NCBI RefSeq assembly: GCF_015832195.1
Contig: NC_052021.1
Coordinates: forward strand, 24,100,286 to 24,164,285
Source of the DNA: Motacilla alba alba
Lineage: Eukaryota > Chordata > Aves > Passeriformes > Motacillidae
Direction: 5' to 3'
DNA: 64,000 nt
Position 1 is the stretch's first letter. Each line of letters starts with the position of its first letter. The notes under the pieces are model-generated. The model saw nothing but the letters and a program-made list of their open reading frames with translations. It was not told the origin of the DNA and did not search any database. Below are positions 1 to 12,900 of the stretch, in pieces. The position numbers were made by a program, and so were the translations under genes.

Positions 1-898
1 CCAACCAGCAGGAACAGGTGGCAGACTCAGTGCCAGGTACTACGGCTCTCTCCAGCTCCCCCTTTTCTCCTGGTCTTCCTCTGACAGCAAGGTCCCACAC
101 GACTGGAAAAGGAAGGGAATGTGAGAGACCCATGTTGTACACTCTTTACCTTCTCCAAGCGAGTGCAGACCCCATCAATGGAAAGCTTCACCTAACAAGG
201 GAGACAGGGTCACCATAAATCCAGGGAAGGCAGAGAGCAGAGCAGCAGGAGCACATCAGCCAGCAAGGAGCCCTGTGGATGGCACTGGAAGGGAGCATTC
301 TGTCCAGTACCAACATCAAGTGGGAAAGTTTCAGGGTGCCAGAACAGCCCAGACAATTCCCTGGTGAGGGTGGAGTAGTGGTTTATGTGCCATTTGGCTT
401 TTCCTTTGGGAATATAAGGAAGGGATCTCTCCTCTGCGAGTACATAGAGCGCTGCTTTCTCTCTCCTGAATTTTACTGCAGCTCTTTTAAGCCTCCTCAG
501 GCACTACAGCCCCATTTTACAAAATGATGAGTGGCTTTTAACCATACTGCAGCCTAGCTAGGAAGTGAACAGGAAGTCTGTCTCAATTCAGATGGGAAGT
601 CAAAGGTTACATGAGATGACGCTGCCTCATGCAAATATTTCATTCACTGGTGTGCCAGGCTTGGACAGGGCCAAGGGAGGTCTGGCACATGTTAGGAAGG
701 GCTCTGAAGACAGCAGCAATTGGAAAGAGAGACGTGGGAAAGACGGGGCTCCAGCCCTTCTGCTAGTGCAGGATAACAGTATTTATTTTTATCATTTTTT
801 CTCTAAAAAAAATATTATTCCTAGGAAATTAATATGGATAAGAGGCAAAGTATCAGGTTTAACATAGAAGAGGACATCTTAAGTCATCCCTTCATCTC

Positions 899-900
899 TC

Positions 901-932
<32 letters not shown>

Positions 933-942
933 CATATATATG
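899..942. repeat. Compound (TG)n(TA)n microsatellite
   Basis: A run of TG dinucleotides passes directly into TA dinucleotides with one CA interruption. This alternating purine-pyrimidine tract is likely length-polymorphic and could melt or form left-handed DNA. Confidence 0.95.
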
Positions 943-3900
943 CAGTCTTTAATTTCAGGACCACACACCTCTTCTCATAAGACCTACGTTTCCTCCTGTA
1001 TACACAGTGGGTGCACAAAGTGGGAATAATAAAGCTGTGCAGGAGATTGTCTATCTGGCAGCTGCTGATTCTGTAAGCTTAAATGTATCCTCAGAATATC
1101 ACTTTATTCCTGCATCACCTCATACTTGGAGTAACATAGACTTTTAAAAAGGGCCATGAGGCCCAAGAACAAACTGGTTTAAATGCATCCAAACACTCTG
1201 GTGCTCCCATTAGCCCACAGACCTGTGCTGAGTACACCTGAAGGGTCCACAGCCTAATGGTTTGTAATAGCCAAGGATGTGGTTTGTACAGGGAAGAAGC
1301 CTGGCTCCTGTGGGGCTTGGTGACACTGTGGAGCATGGTCTTGAGGCAGGACAGCACTGGGCACCACCAGGCAAAGAAACAGCACAAGTCCCTGAGGGGA
1401 TGCCTAGCAGGAGAATCCTGTCTTTCCTCTTCAAGAAGGGGGACATATGGAACACAGTCCCTACAATCCCAGCAGATGCCAGCTGTCAGCAGCCGCTGCC
1501 CTCGACTGGTGATTTGTAAGCTCTAAGACAGTCTCTAAAACAAATCTCCTGATCACACCTTTCACTGCCAAGGAGAGGTGCTGTACATCCAGGCCTTGAG
1601 ACCTTCTAAGGATGCCTTTGTGATCTTCCCACCTTTGTGGCAGTGGCTCAGTCCTGAGCTGCCAGCTCTGCTGCTCCCTTGGAGCCAGCCAGTGAGCAGC
1701 AGCTGCTGCAGGGCCAACAAGGAGCAGGAATATTGTTTTTAGCTCCCTTCCAAATCTGACAGAACAGCTTCATCTCCTGGTCTTACTCTCTGATTGCTGA
1801 GCTAGTCTCATTTCCAGGTATGTCTGGGTGATGGATTGGCCTAAGGACACCAATTGTTTGATGCAAAGAGCCTCTGCCAGAGACTAAGAAGAGACCAAAC
1901 ACACTATCAAAGGAATGATGGACAAATGCATACTGACATTTTATCTTGAATTTCAAGCACCATCACCACACTTCAGAACACTACACTTCAGAATGCAGCT
2001 CATGAAGCAAGCCACATGATAAATATTCTACAGTGGACAGCCTGAAGACTAATGGGAGCATTAAAAGTACTCTAATGTCTCATCTGATTTACGTTTAAAA
2101 GAGACACGTGCTGCCTTGACTACAGAAGCTCCAGCTGTAGAGGTTCTGTCAGTTCTCTCTCCCAGGAGCAGGAAAGAGATCCTGGTTCTGCCTCTTCATG
2201 TTGCTCTTGTTACTGGGCTGTTGATTCTCTGCTTTTTTTACCTAAAAAGCTGGGAGGCACCAGGTCTGTATGTATTGCCAAGCAGTATGTCTAACCCAAG
2301 ATCAACTTCTCAGAGGTACTTGGGAGATGAGGTCACACTCATCTTGCAGTTACACTGCACCAGTTGCATCAGTAAACAAATAAAGAATTTAGCCCTCATG
2401 CAGTTACTGGTTCTCCTTTTGAGCTAAGAAGCTTCTTCCAGTGTAACTAAAACCATTTTGCTGTTCAAGTATTTTTATGAAGTCTTCTAATTCTTACACA
2501 TAGCTGTTTAAATTATTTTTATATACCAAATAAGTACAGGCCTGCAATCAAATATGACATGAATTCCCTTCAACCCATTTAAACTGTGACATCCACCTCA
2601 GGGTCCTGACAAAACTCTCAAGCCCGTGACACACAATCTATCTCCCAAATGGGGCATTTAAACATGCACTGCCACCTTGCACTGTAAAACAGACAAATCA
2701 ACAGCACAATAATATGGAATAGAAAAAAAATTATTTTTCTCATGGAAGTACATGCAATTGTCAATCAGATGGCAATCTGATAGCAGCCAGAAGGGAGGTG
2801 TGTTCCTTACAAAATAATACCTTACTTTTAAATGGGGATTCCAGTTTCCATGGATTGTTTCACCCATGACTTCCTGGAGTCAGAAAGTCAATGCCAGGGT
2901 CCCAACACTGATGGCATTTGCTCCTGACAAAGAAAGGGGAGGGAAATGATTCATAGTGTTTCCACTGGTAGGAGGGGGAAGGACTTTTTTAATAAGTAGA
3001 AACTCGTGACAGAGTCAGAACTGTTGGCTGAACTTGTCTTGCCAAAGAACCTCAGCTGATAAAGGCCTTTGCTAATCAGCAGGAATTACTATGGAAGGTG
3101 ACAAGAGGTGATGGAGACAGATGGAGCAGCCAGGAAAGCCACACAAGCAATAACAACATTGCTCTGAGGTGTGGGGGATGGTGGGACAATGTCCTCCTGC
3201 CCTTGGATCCTGTTTTCAGTGTGCATAAGCTGCAATGTTAAAGAAAATCACTGAGAAGCAATAAAGCATGGGAAGTAAAATGGCTTGTATAAAAGAGTAT
3301 CACCAGGAAGAGAAATCTTCCTCCATTAGAAGCGATAAACAAAATATGCCCTTACGAGAATAATTAGAAAGGGGAACCAAAGACAGGCAAGTGGCAAGGC
3401 TGGATTCCCTTCCAAAGAGCTCCCACCTCTGAACCTGGCTGTTTTGCAGTGTCTGGAGGATTGGCTATTACCCTCCCGGGACAACAGCATCAGCTCCAGA
3501 GCAGCTTTGCTAGTACACACTTTGTGAATTGAAGCATCAGGCACTGCTACAAGGAGAAAAGCCATGAGCACTGACACCGAAATTCAGGAGTGACAGATGG
3601 GGGCCATGGGGTGCAAATCTCAAGCTATGTTTGTAGAGTATTTTGCATAGGGCAAGAGCTACTTCACATTGCTCTGTGTCCTGCTGCTATCATCCAAACA
3701 ACCCATTGCTACTGTAATCTCCTCTTCATATGTCCCAGTTGCAAATCTCTCACCTCTCCAAAGCAAAGCAGGAATCACAGTGTAGGCAAATGACAGAGAG
3801 TTTGGCCTGGAAAGGGCCAGCAGAAGTTGCACAAAGTTATCCTTTCAATTTCTTCACTGTGGGGCAGATCCCTGTGCATTGGTCTGTGACCACCAGCAAA

Positions 3901-6900
3901 CACAGAGATCCATCAGCACTTCACTTAAAACAACTTTACCACCAGAGCACAGCAAAGTAAAGCATCTACCCCACACAAGGTGATCTCAGTATCAGCACAA
4001 GTCCCCAGAACCCTTAAAACTGAACTTCCCAGTCTGTGGGTGGTTGTAAAATGTTGGAAGTGTTGATTCAGTGGATCAGGTCTTCAATTTCTGCAGTGAA
4101 ATCGGTGCCTCCTCAAACGACACAACTCAGCTTCTCCAAGGGGGAAAGTGAACTCGTGTATAATTGCTGGTTGCAAGAGCTTCATTATCCTGCAAACAGC
4201 CAAGAGCTCTTAATTGCAGAAAGCAGTCAGTGTGTCTGAGGGCAGAGGGAGGAGTGTGTTCACACCTGCAGCCAGCAACTAGCACACCCTCACCTGGAGG
4301 AACCAACACCATGATAATTCTGAGTCCTATAGGGACAAGAAACCAAAAGAGGGTCAGATTTTCAAACCACCTGAGAAATGATGCCTTAAGAAATAGCAGG
4401 GCTCTCTCACAGAGGATGCAGAGTGTCCTGCTCTTTGTATAACCTTTGCTACGCTGGGAGCAAAAGGCAAAGAAAACCAGGAAAGCCTATGCAGATCCAA
4501 AGTATGATCCTTACCTATGCATGCTTCTCCCTAAGATAAGAATCACATCCACTGCACTCTTTGTTTCATTTTGCTGAACATCCCCCAAAAAGATCCATTT
4601 CCAAATATCCAGGACCAAGTCATTTAACGTGCAAAAACTCTGAGGGTTAAATAATGATCAAACTATCTGGACCCTGCACCAAACTGAGAAACAGAGAAAC
4701 ATCAACCACTACATCTCACTGCTGAAACACTTGGTTTTCCTCCCATATCAGCTGGCGCCACTGTCCTGCCTTCACCAAGGTAGTTAGTGGCTCCTAACCT
4801 GTGATTTCCAAATCATTAGGGCTCCACAGTCTGCAGAGCTATGTCCCAGAGTACCTTTCACTCCCTGGGCAGTGTTGCAATGATGTGGATTGCTGTACAT
4901 TGGCCCAACAATTTTGGGAAGGAGCAGTTCCTGTGGGTATTACGCATTTGCTGGTGAAAATGGTTATTTCATCTGAGCTACTTAAGTGCCTGACTCCCGA
5001 GTAGGACAAGGAAAGAGCCTCTCAAATGCCTTTGTGGCACCTTAACCATAAAAAGTACTCCTCCTAAAGGGCAAGACCCTACCTCTGCAGCTACACTAAC
5101 AAAACTCTTCCTCTGCTCTTTCCAAACCCACAGCAAGTACCACATTGCTCACTGGGGTCTGGTAACATCACCAGGTATCTTCCTACTGACACTGAGTGGT
5201 ATGGACCCTCAGGAAAGGACCATATGGTCCCACTTCAGTCTTTTAAAGCAGAAGCCTTAAGGAACAGAGCCCATTAAAACATTTACACTGTCTTATGAGA
5301 CCTGTCATTCATGCAGGAGCTGGTGTGACACTAAGCCTGAGACACTACCTCAGAGGCCCTGGGCCAGCACCAGCCTTGCCAGCAGGGAGCCTGGGGGCTA
5401 CATCCACTGGGAAAAGAGATCCTACAGCAGGGTCACTGCAGGGAGATGGATGTGCACCACACCCCTGCCAAACTACACTGGAAAAGCACAGTAAGGTCCC
5501 AGCCACATCCTCTGGCATGACGGGCAATAACAGTGCTTGGGAAGCTCCACCCTTGAGCTGGTTGAGAACAGGAGCTGTGAATAAAATAATATTTCCACTC
5601 ATACCACGTAGATCAAAGTCATTATTACAGGGAGGTTGGCCATGCAATAACGCGGTGCCACAGCGTGTGTTCTTACAGGAGCATTGCAAGTGCAAATTGA
5701 GGGGTAGCTTCACAAGGTCACAAAACGAGCACAGACTAATGAAAGCCATAGAGCCAGTCCCTAGATCCCTCTGCTGATCACATGTAGCATGAAAATACAC
5801 CTACGTTGCTAGCTAGGGCCAGAAAAATCTTCCTGTTCAGCTATTTTAATTGAAAACAAATTCTAAATTTCTGCCATGAAAGAGGCAAAACTCTTTCCAG
5901 TGGAAGACCTTGATTAAGTCAGCTGCCAGTTTACACATGTCCCATATTATAGGAGGTGAAATTCAGCAGTCAGATTGGCAGGGACAGTGCTCCACAGAGC
6001 AGCTGAGGTATTTGCAATGCACCAGTTAACACAGAAATTAAACAAAGAAAGAATATGGCAGCAAACAAGCCCGGTGTCTGTGCTAGTCAGAGGCTGGAAC
6101 TCACCAGCCAGGATTTCAGAGAGCTGTAGTAAGAAATGAAATCCCCGGTGCTTCGCAAAACAGAGGACTCTTCTTGTTTCCTAAATCAAAGTGCTCTCCT
6201 GGAGTCCTCCAGGTAAAACTGCTGACTGGTTTTAAGCTGAATTTTCACTAGATGACAGCAGGTACAGAAGAAGCTGCTGAACAACAACCAGACCAAAACT
6301 GGTTGGCCCTTGAGTCAAGAAGCTCATCACAGACCAAGACACCATCTCAAACCAGACATCATCCTCTGGTTCCAGACACATCTCTTCAATACATCTTACT
6401 TTTAAGTGTTGTTAAGGCAGTCTCTGGTAGGGATTTCCTCTCTGCCTGCTCCGATTCCTGATAAAGCTATTGCTGCTTCAAAGGCTCACAAGCATGCACT
6501 TTAAAGCAGGAATGAGCAGTTTCTGTGCTTCAGGAGAAGGGAAATAGGCACACATTTGGGCTCTGACTAGTGCAGTCACCTTTGCATCAACCTGTGCCAT
6601 CTTCAAAGCCAGACCTGCACCCCTTGTCCTGCCTCCTCTGAGCCTGCAGTGCAATAACCCACCTAGGACTTGTGCCCACAGGTATTGATTGCATCTGGCT
6701 AAGATGGAGATGATTTTTCCCATAGCAGCAGAGCACAGGGCTGTACTTTGTATTCTGCAGCTAGAAAGGTGTTGATAACACCCCAGTGTTTTGGTGCTCC
6801 AGAAGCAGTGCTCACGCAGCCTCACAGCTGTCTAACATTGCCATCACCACCACCAGAAGGCTAGGGGGGGCAAAATCTTGGGAGGGGATATGGCCAGGAC

Positions 6901-8147
6901 AGCTGACCCAAACTGACCAAAGGGATATTCCAAACTGTATGATATCAACTCAGCAGTAAGAGCTGAGAGAAAGGAGGACAAAGGAGGCGATTCATTATTT
7001 ATGACACTTCTCTTCCAGAGTAACCATTACACATAATGAAGCTCCACTTCCAGAGAAGTGGCCAGACAGGCCTGCTGATGGGAAGTAGAGAATAAATCTT
7101 TCATTTTCCTTTGCTTCCACATGTGACCTTTGCTTTCACTTTATCGAACTGCCTTTATCTTGACCCACTAGTTGTTTTTTCCCATCTTGTTTCCCCCCTG
7201 CCTGTCCTGCTGAGAAGGAGCGTGATACAGCAGCTTTATGGCCACCTAATGTCCAGCCAAGGTCAGCCCACCACATCACACTGCCTGATGAAAGAGCCTT
7301 TGGGTCAGGTCTGTAGCCAGGCCACCCCATAGCACCTCCTCTCTAACTCCTGACCACGAAGCCACCCCTGCTGCCCCTGTCTCCCTGCTGATGCATGCAG
7401 GGTCACCGACTCCTGTGGCAGGCAGGGGACACGATGGTCCATGTGGCACGAGTAGCCCGCACCAACATGAGCCAGTGTGTGGTCACTCAGCCTCCCAGGG
7501 ACAGCAAAGCTCACTCACACTGCTCCAACTCAGCTGCACGACTCTGACACCAGCACTTATCAGGGCTCAGCCGATGCACAGGAACAGGGAAATGATTTTA
7601 TAATTACTTATCTGATAACCAGCCTCCTTCACAGCCAGCTCCTCCGTGTGTGAGCACGTCAGCTGCTCCCAGCTCAGGCCACTTAATGCAAACTACGCTC
7701 AAGTGTGACTTGGCACCAGCAGTGCCTGCTGCTGCCAGAAGACAGTGGAGGACAATCTGAAAAATTCCTCTCAGTTCCTCCACGTGCAAGTAAATGCAGT
7801 GTTTAGGCTGCAAGAGGACAGAGCTGCTGCCCTGCATCTCAGGATGCTGAGCAACCCCAGCTTTCCCTGGCTGCCTTCTCCTGGGTTCAGCAAGGTGCTT
7901 ATGTATGATCAAAGGAGGAAACAGCACTGTCAGATGTCAACAGCTTTGCCCACTGCAGAATAAAAAGCCTCTTTTAGAGATTAATGCTCTGAGCAATTAC
8001 TCAGCCCATGAAAGGAAAAGTGCCTTCAGCCAAGGTGACACCAGGACCCTAGCACCATGCACACTTTTGTTTCCCTTTCACAGTTAATATAGGCTTCTCA
8101 TTTCCCAGGGAGAAGAAAAAAAAGGTGGACTGGAAACTAATTTTGCC

Positions 8148-8163
8148 TTTTTTTTTTTTTTTT
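8148..8163. repeat. T16 homopolymer
   Basis: Sixteen uninterrupted T residues followed by AATAAGG. It is a low-complexity tract with no target-site duplication that I can see around it. Confidence 0.9.
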
Positions 8164-8924
8164 AATAAGGATCGCTTGGCCAACAGCATGAAAACATGAA
8201 AACAACCCAAACTTTATTGCTAAATTAAAGAAAAAACACTAACATGAATAAGCACAGAAATCTGAATTAGGAATGTGAACTGGTAATTACCCTTTTGGGC
8301 CCTGATTAATTGCATTTGAAGCCACAGAGACACTGAGCCGCCAAACGGGACTGGCTGCTAACAAAATCCACCCCACAAACAAATCTGTCTTTCTCTCCCT
8401 GTGCCACCACACAGGAATGGCAGCTCCCCAAATGCTGTCTGCCTTTGTGTCCTGGTGTGCAGTGCTATTCAGGTCTGGATGGAGTTACAAAGTCACACTA
8501 TTGGGTACCTCAGGTAACCCCTCTGAGGTGGTCCAGCCTGCAGACTTGTGGTCTCCCAGTAAAAGGTCAAGAATGGACAGATGCCATCTCCTCCAGCTCT
8601 AGATGGAGGATCACTATCTGTGTGTTCAGCTCAATTCAAGAATGCAGCTCCACTAGTGGTTATTACACACTAAAAAGAGACAGAAGATTTAATCTATTCG
8701 GTTGCAGCAGTGTAGGAGTGCTGCATTCGACTGGGACAAAGGTCTCTGTATTCCAGCTCCCTCTCTCCAAGATTGGACAGTAGAAGACAGGCAAGAACAT
8801 GGTACATGTAATGAGATTCCTCTCCTGATACACACTTTCTATTCGTGCACAGCAGAGTTTAGACATTTTGGGAATTAGAAAATAACTTTTAGCAAGCAAT
8901 GTTGGCTTCATCTTACAGAAAGCG

Positions 8925-9590
8925 CTCCAGTGCATTTTTGAACCTACAGATTTTGTGTTCCCTATAGAGTCTTCTGGAAATGAATTTCATAATTTAATCA
9001 CACAGCTTGTGATTTCATACTTCCTTTTGTTCACTTTAAGCTTGCTTTTCAGATTTCAAAGGCTGCACCTGGTTTTTGCATTCTGAGAAATAAAATTAAT
9101 CATGTTTTTCTCACTCCCAAAATTTTGGCGATTTCACGAACTTCTACTCTATCCCAACCATCACATTGCTCAAGATTGAAGACTTTTAGTCTATTTACTC
9201 CTGTTCTACAAAAGCCAATTCCCCTCTGTAATCACCTCTGTCATTCTTCTCAGCACCTTCCTTTATTATGTACATTTTCTGAGAGGCAACACAGACCTGC
9301 ATAGAGTATTCACAATGTGGGGAAATCTTGGATTTTCACAACTGAAACTCTGGGTTTTGTTCCACATTCTTTGCCTAATTCTTTTTAACACCACCTTTGG
9401 CTTTCTGACTGCTGCTGACTGTTGAGCTGCAATTTTCAGGGAAACCCCCTCAGAGCTACAGAAATCTCCTTCCTGGATTGCAATGGTTCTTCTCCCTCCA
9501 GCCCTCTCCACTGCTTTGTGCTTACCACCACCAAACTGCCTTTTTACCATGAAAATTATGAGATCCCCCACATTGTTTTTCATCAGCTCC
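8925..9590 (-). mobile_element. Degenerate ancient CR1-superfamily LINE fragment, antisense
   Basis: Read on the plus strand, landmarks of the antisense strand of amniote CR1 elements appear in the right order: TTTTGAACC, then CTGGAAATGAATTTCATAATTTAATCAC, then ACTTCCTTTTGTT, then GACCTGCATAGAGTATTCACAATGTGGGG. These are followed by TTTCTGACTGCTGCTGACTGTTGAGCTG and AGAAATCTCCTTCCTGG. On the minus strand this corresponds to the C-terminal reverse-transcriptase region. A broken frame within 9266-9691 still shows fragments such as LKIAAQQSAAVRKP and FPHIVNTLCRS, which resemble the CR1 patterns LKxSAQCAAAVKKA and PHLEYCVQ. Stops and indels make it non-functional. Edges are approximate and the subfamily is not assigned. 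The element points to an amniote genome and is old, judging from its heavy divergence. Confidence 0.75.
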
Positions 9591-12500
9591 CAATTTGAGT
9601 ATCCTAAGTGAATTTCATGATCAGCCAAGTTAGTTAGGTTGCTGGCACCTCCTAGACCAAATAATTCAAGAATCCCTACCAGTAAATTCATGTTTCTTTT
9701 CAGATAGGAAGTTTTTAAGTCCTCATCCTCAGAGGATGCATTGTTTTAAAATGTAGGGTCATTGACACCTATTAGCTTTCAATCCCCTATTTTAAAAACT
9801 CTTCTGTAAAAATTTTTATTTCAAATGTCAGAAACCAAGGATTGTTGTTAATTTCCACAATGCCAAAGCATTAAATGAAGCCTGCAAACGGGCAGAAAAT
9901 AACCTTAAAGCCTATATCAGTCATACATCAAATAACAAGAAAGGCTGTTAATATAATTATCTTCTTACTGCTATTTTGGGAGGCACGGTAGGTTTTGATG
10001 GATCTGGAAGTAATAGGATCTCTTAAGCCATAATTTACAAGCACTTCTGTCTTGAACAATTTTCCACATGGGAAATTAATCACATTCTGCCTAATGGGAG
10101 GAAAAATATCCCTTTGCAGTTTGAATTGGATTTGCCATGGTCAATTGGATGTGGGATTCTTCCTTATCCCTACTCACAATCTGAGGTGTAGTGTTGCCAT
10201 CCAAGATTCACTGTGCTAGATTCCACAGATGAAGGTATTTCACTAGTGGGTGATACTTGTATGCAATTCCCACAATGACATAAGTCAAATATACCAGCAT
10301 GGCACAGCCGCAGAATGGGATTGTGGCAGTGTCAGGAATTGTAGATAATTATTGCAGAAACCAGATCCCCGTAAATTTCAGTGGCAGCTGCTGTATAGTC
10401 CACACATACTTTGGTGTTAGTTCTGTGAAAAATAAGTAATTGGATTTAGGAAGTAGGCAGCACATATCCCTTCTCCAGCAAACACAGATCACCTGGACCC
10501 AGGTCAGGTGAAATGGCTCATCTTGCACTCAGGACTGCTCTCAGAGACTCAGCTCAAGCCACCATGAGCCCATATTCTGATCTGAATGTGTGAAACAAGT
10601 TTCCAAGCCACACAACTTCCTAAAAGAGTCATGTCCTCAGATGTGTACCTGTATCTCAGGTACCACAGGAGGGAATTTAGCTGAGGCAATGGTTGCATAC
10701 ATGAAATCACAAAACCAGAAGCTACATTTGGTACAAAAGTACAAGACCTCTCAGTAGAGTCACTGCCCATCCAAAGGCAACCCTGGGCACAAGGTGCTGG
10801 GAGATGACATTGGATGCTGCAAGACACTAAATGCTGGTGCAGTGCTGCAGTTCTGAATGACCCAGGACAAAGTGTCAAAGGCAGCTCGAGGACTCACAGG
10901 TCTCATTTACCATGAAGACATCTATTCCTGCAGGTTAACTCCTGCAAGACATCACGAGGAATTGAAGGTTCCTCATGTGCCAGGCTAATGACTCGTCTGG
11001 AAGCTGGCTGTTCTTTGTACCTCCACTGGCAGTCAAGAATGAGCTGTCCAGAAACTGGGGCTGGCCTTCCCTAAAGCTTTTACTGAAATAATTTGCCAAA
11101 CTTCAGGTTTAGATTTTAATCTCTCCCTGTCTCATCATCAAAAAACCCATTGTGCAGAGCAGATGTCCTGGTGCCGACTCATCTCCACTTCTAGGAAAAT
11201 CTCAACTTGTTTATGGTTCCAGTGGAAAAGGGGTAAGAAAGAGAGACTCGGAAAAGGTGATGGAAAATAAACCAGGAAAATAACACATCAGTTGGCACTG
11301 AGATAAAGGTGTTTCCAGGTAGCAGGAAAACATCCATGTCTCTGGAATCCCTTGACTTTGCCATTAAGAAGCAGAACACAGAGTTACTCAATATTTCTTT
11401 AAGGCTAAAAGACTAAAGGAAAACAGGATGGCTTGAAGTAAAAAAGGAGTAATCGTATGACTGGAAACTATGAGTACCCCTAGCCAAGCACCCAAAGGAA
11501 CTGAGTAATGTTCATTAGTCAGTGACTTTATTGGTACTTGGGACTTTCGACTTCTGAGCAAGATTTAGACCTAGAAGATATTCTGGGGCATGCTACTCTA
11601 TTTATGTTTGGATGGAATTCAGCCTCACCCCGCATAATATTTTTCCATGCTGATTTAGGCAGAACCAGCCCTCACTTTTTCCCTGTGCAGGGGTTAAGAG
11701 TGGGTCCCCCTTCTTGGGATCAACATGGTAGAAATGCCACTTCCCAACCAGCAGCATGAGGGCAGAGGAGATAGCTGAAGAGAGCAGTTCTCTTGCAACA
11801 AATCAGAAGACATTTTCCAAAGTATTTATTCCCAGAGCAGAAACCCCCGGTCCCAGACACAGTACAAACACAAGACAGTCCCCGAGATCAATTTGTTCAC
11901 AACCAAAATGCCACTGTGGCTTTTGAACAAGTTAATAAATAGCAGGGAAGTGCCAAGCACCTAAATTAACGCTGGGTACCTGTGCAAAACAAAGTCCAGG
12001 TCATACCACAAAATTACCTGACTGTGAGAAATACAGAGCATCAAAGGCTGCCTGCTCATCAGCCTGGTGATGCTATACTTGCCACAGCAATGGTGGGCCA
12101 GATTCAACAGCTGCTAAGATCCTGTGAATGCAGGCATGGGTATGGAAAGAGAAGGAAAGTGGGACCAGTGGAGACCAGCAGAGAAATTTTTCAGGCGCCC
12201 AAAAGCCTACAGGATGCAGCAGAACCTTCCACTGCACTCATCTGCAAGACAGACAAAAGAGTATTTCCTGCTGAGTTACATAAAACCATGTGGCTGCACA
12301 TGGATTTGAAAGACTAGGCTTTTTCCTTTAGACATACAAGAAGGAGGAAATAAAACTATTTCTTGCAACTACTACAATGATTGCTCTGTGACAGGAGGCT
12401 TTCTGAATGCACTATTCATACATGTACACTTGAAAGAGCACATGCAGCTGAGGGACTGGTGGTGTGGTGACACAAATTACACTGGTGCCACTTACAAACC

Positions 12501-12721
12501 AGAGTGGTGTTGTCCAGAAATCATGAAGTTTTGATTAAAAACCAGAAGCAGCTTGGAAAAAATTACATTTTGGCAAGTTTCTATTACTGGGTAGACTAAA
12601 ATCCCTCTTTTTGAGGCTGAGATCTTACATCTACAAACTAGTCTTACAACCCCTTCACGTCCAGTTGCTACACACTCTGAATTAATCTTCATCACAATCT
12701 TTTCAGCGAGTGGCTCCAAAG

Positions 12722-12900
12722 AACCAAATCACAGAAACACAGCATGAGAGCTCAAGAGACCAGCAAATGCATTACCTTGATTCATGGTACAATCAGCTCT
12801 ACCTGTGGCACTACTGGGGAAGTCTGTTTAACCTGTAGTTACAGACCTCCAAAGTGGAGAGTCCCCATTGCCTGAGGCCATCCAAAATCACCTCTCCAAT
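12722..12900 (-). mobile_element. Short degenerate CR1 3'-end relic, antisense
   Basis: The plus strand begins AATCACAGAAACACAGCATGAGAGCTCAAGAGACC, resembling the antisense CR1 tail (repeated AATCATAGAATCA, then GAGCTGGAAGAGACC). It continues with GTCTGTTTAACCTGT, GACCTCCAAAGTGGAGAGTCCCCATTGCC and so on, close to the CR1 pattern TGTCTAACCTGTTCTTAAAAACCTCCAATGATGGAGATTCCACAACCTCCC. The part between is diverged. Edges are approximate. It may belong to the same broad family as the copy at 8925-9590. Confidence 0.6.

Noticed and set aside
490..600. Possible MIR relic around CCCCATTTTACAAAATGATGAG
   Set aside because: Only one short motif fits and the flanks do not follow the MIR consensus, so it was not listed as an element.
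2116..2427. 103-codon plus-strand frame with a hydrophobic stretch (VALVTGLLILCFFYL)
   Set aside because: One hydrophobic run is common by chance. The frame has no ATG at its left end (it begins with TTG), no homologue that I recognise and no splice context.
5295..5800. Paired long frames of 160 codons (plus) and 151 codons (minus)
   Set aside because: Two overlapping antisense frames of similar length without homology are a chance result of locally few stop words.
9266..9691. 141-codon minus-strand frame as a protein-coding gene
   Set aside because: The central part is broken CR1 reverse-transcriptase code and the rest is unrelated, so it is a retrotransposon relic.
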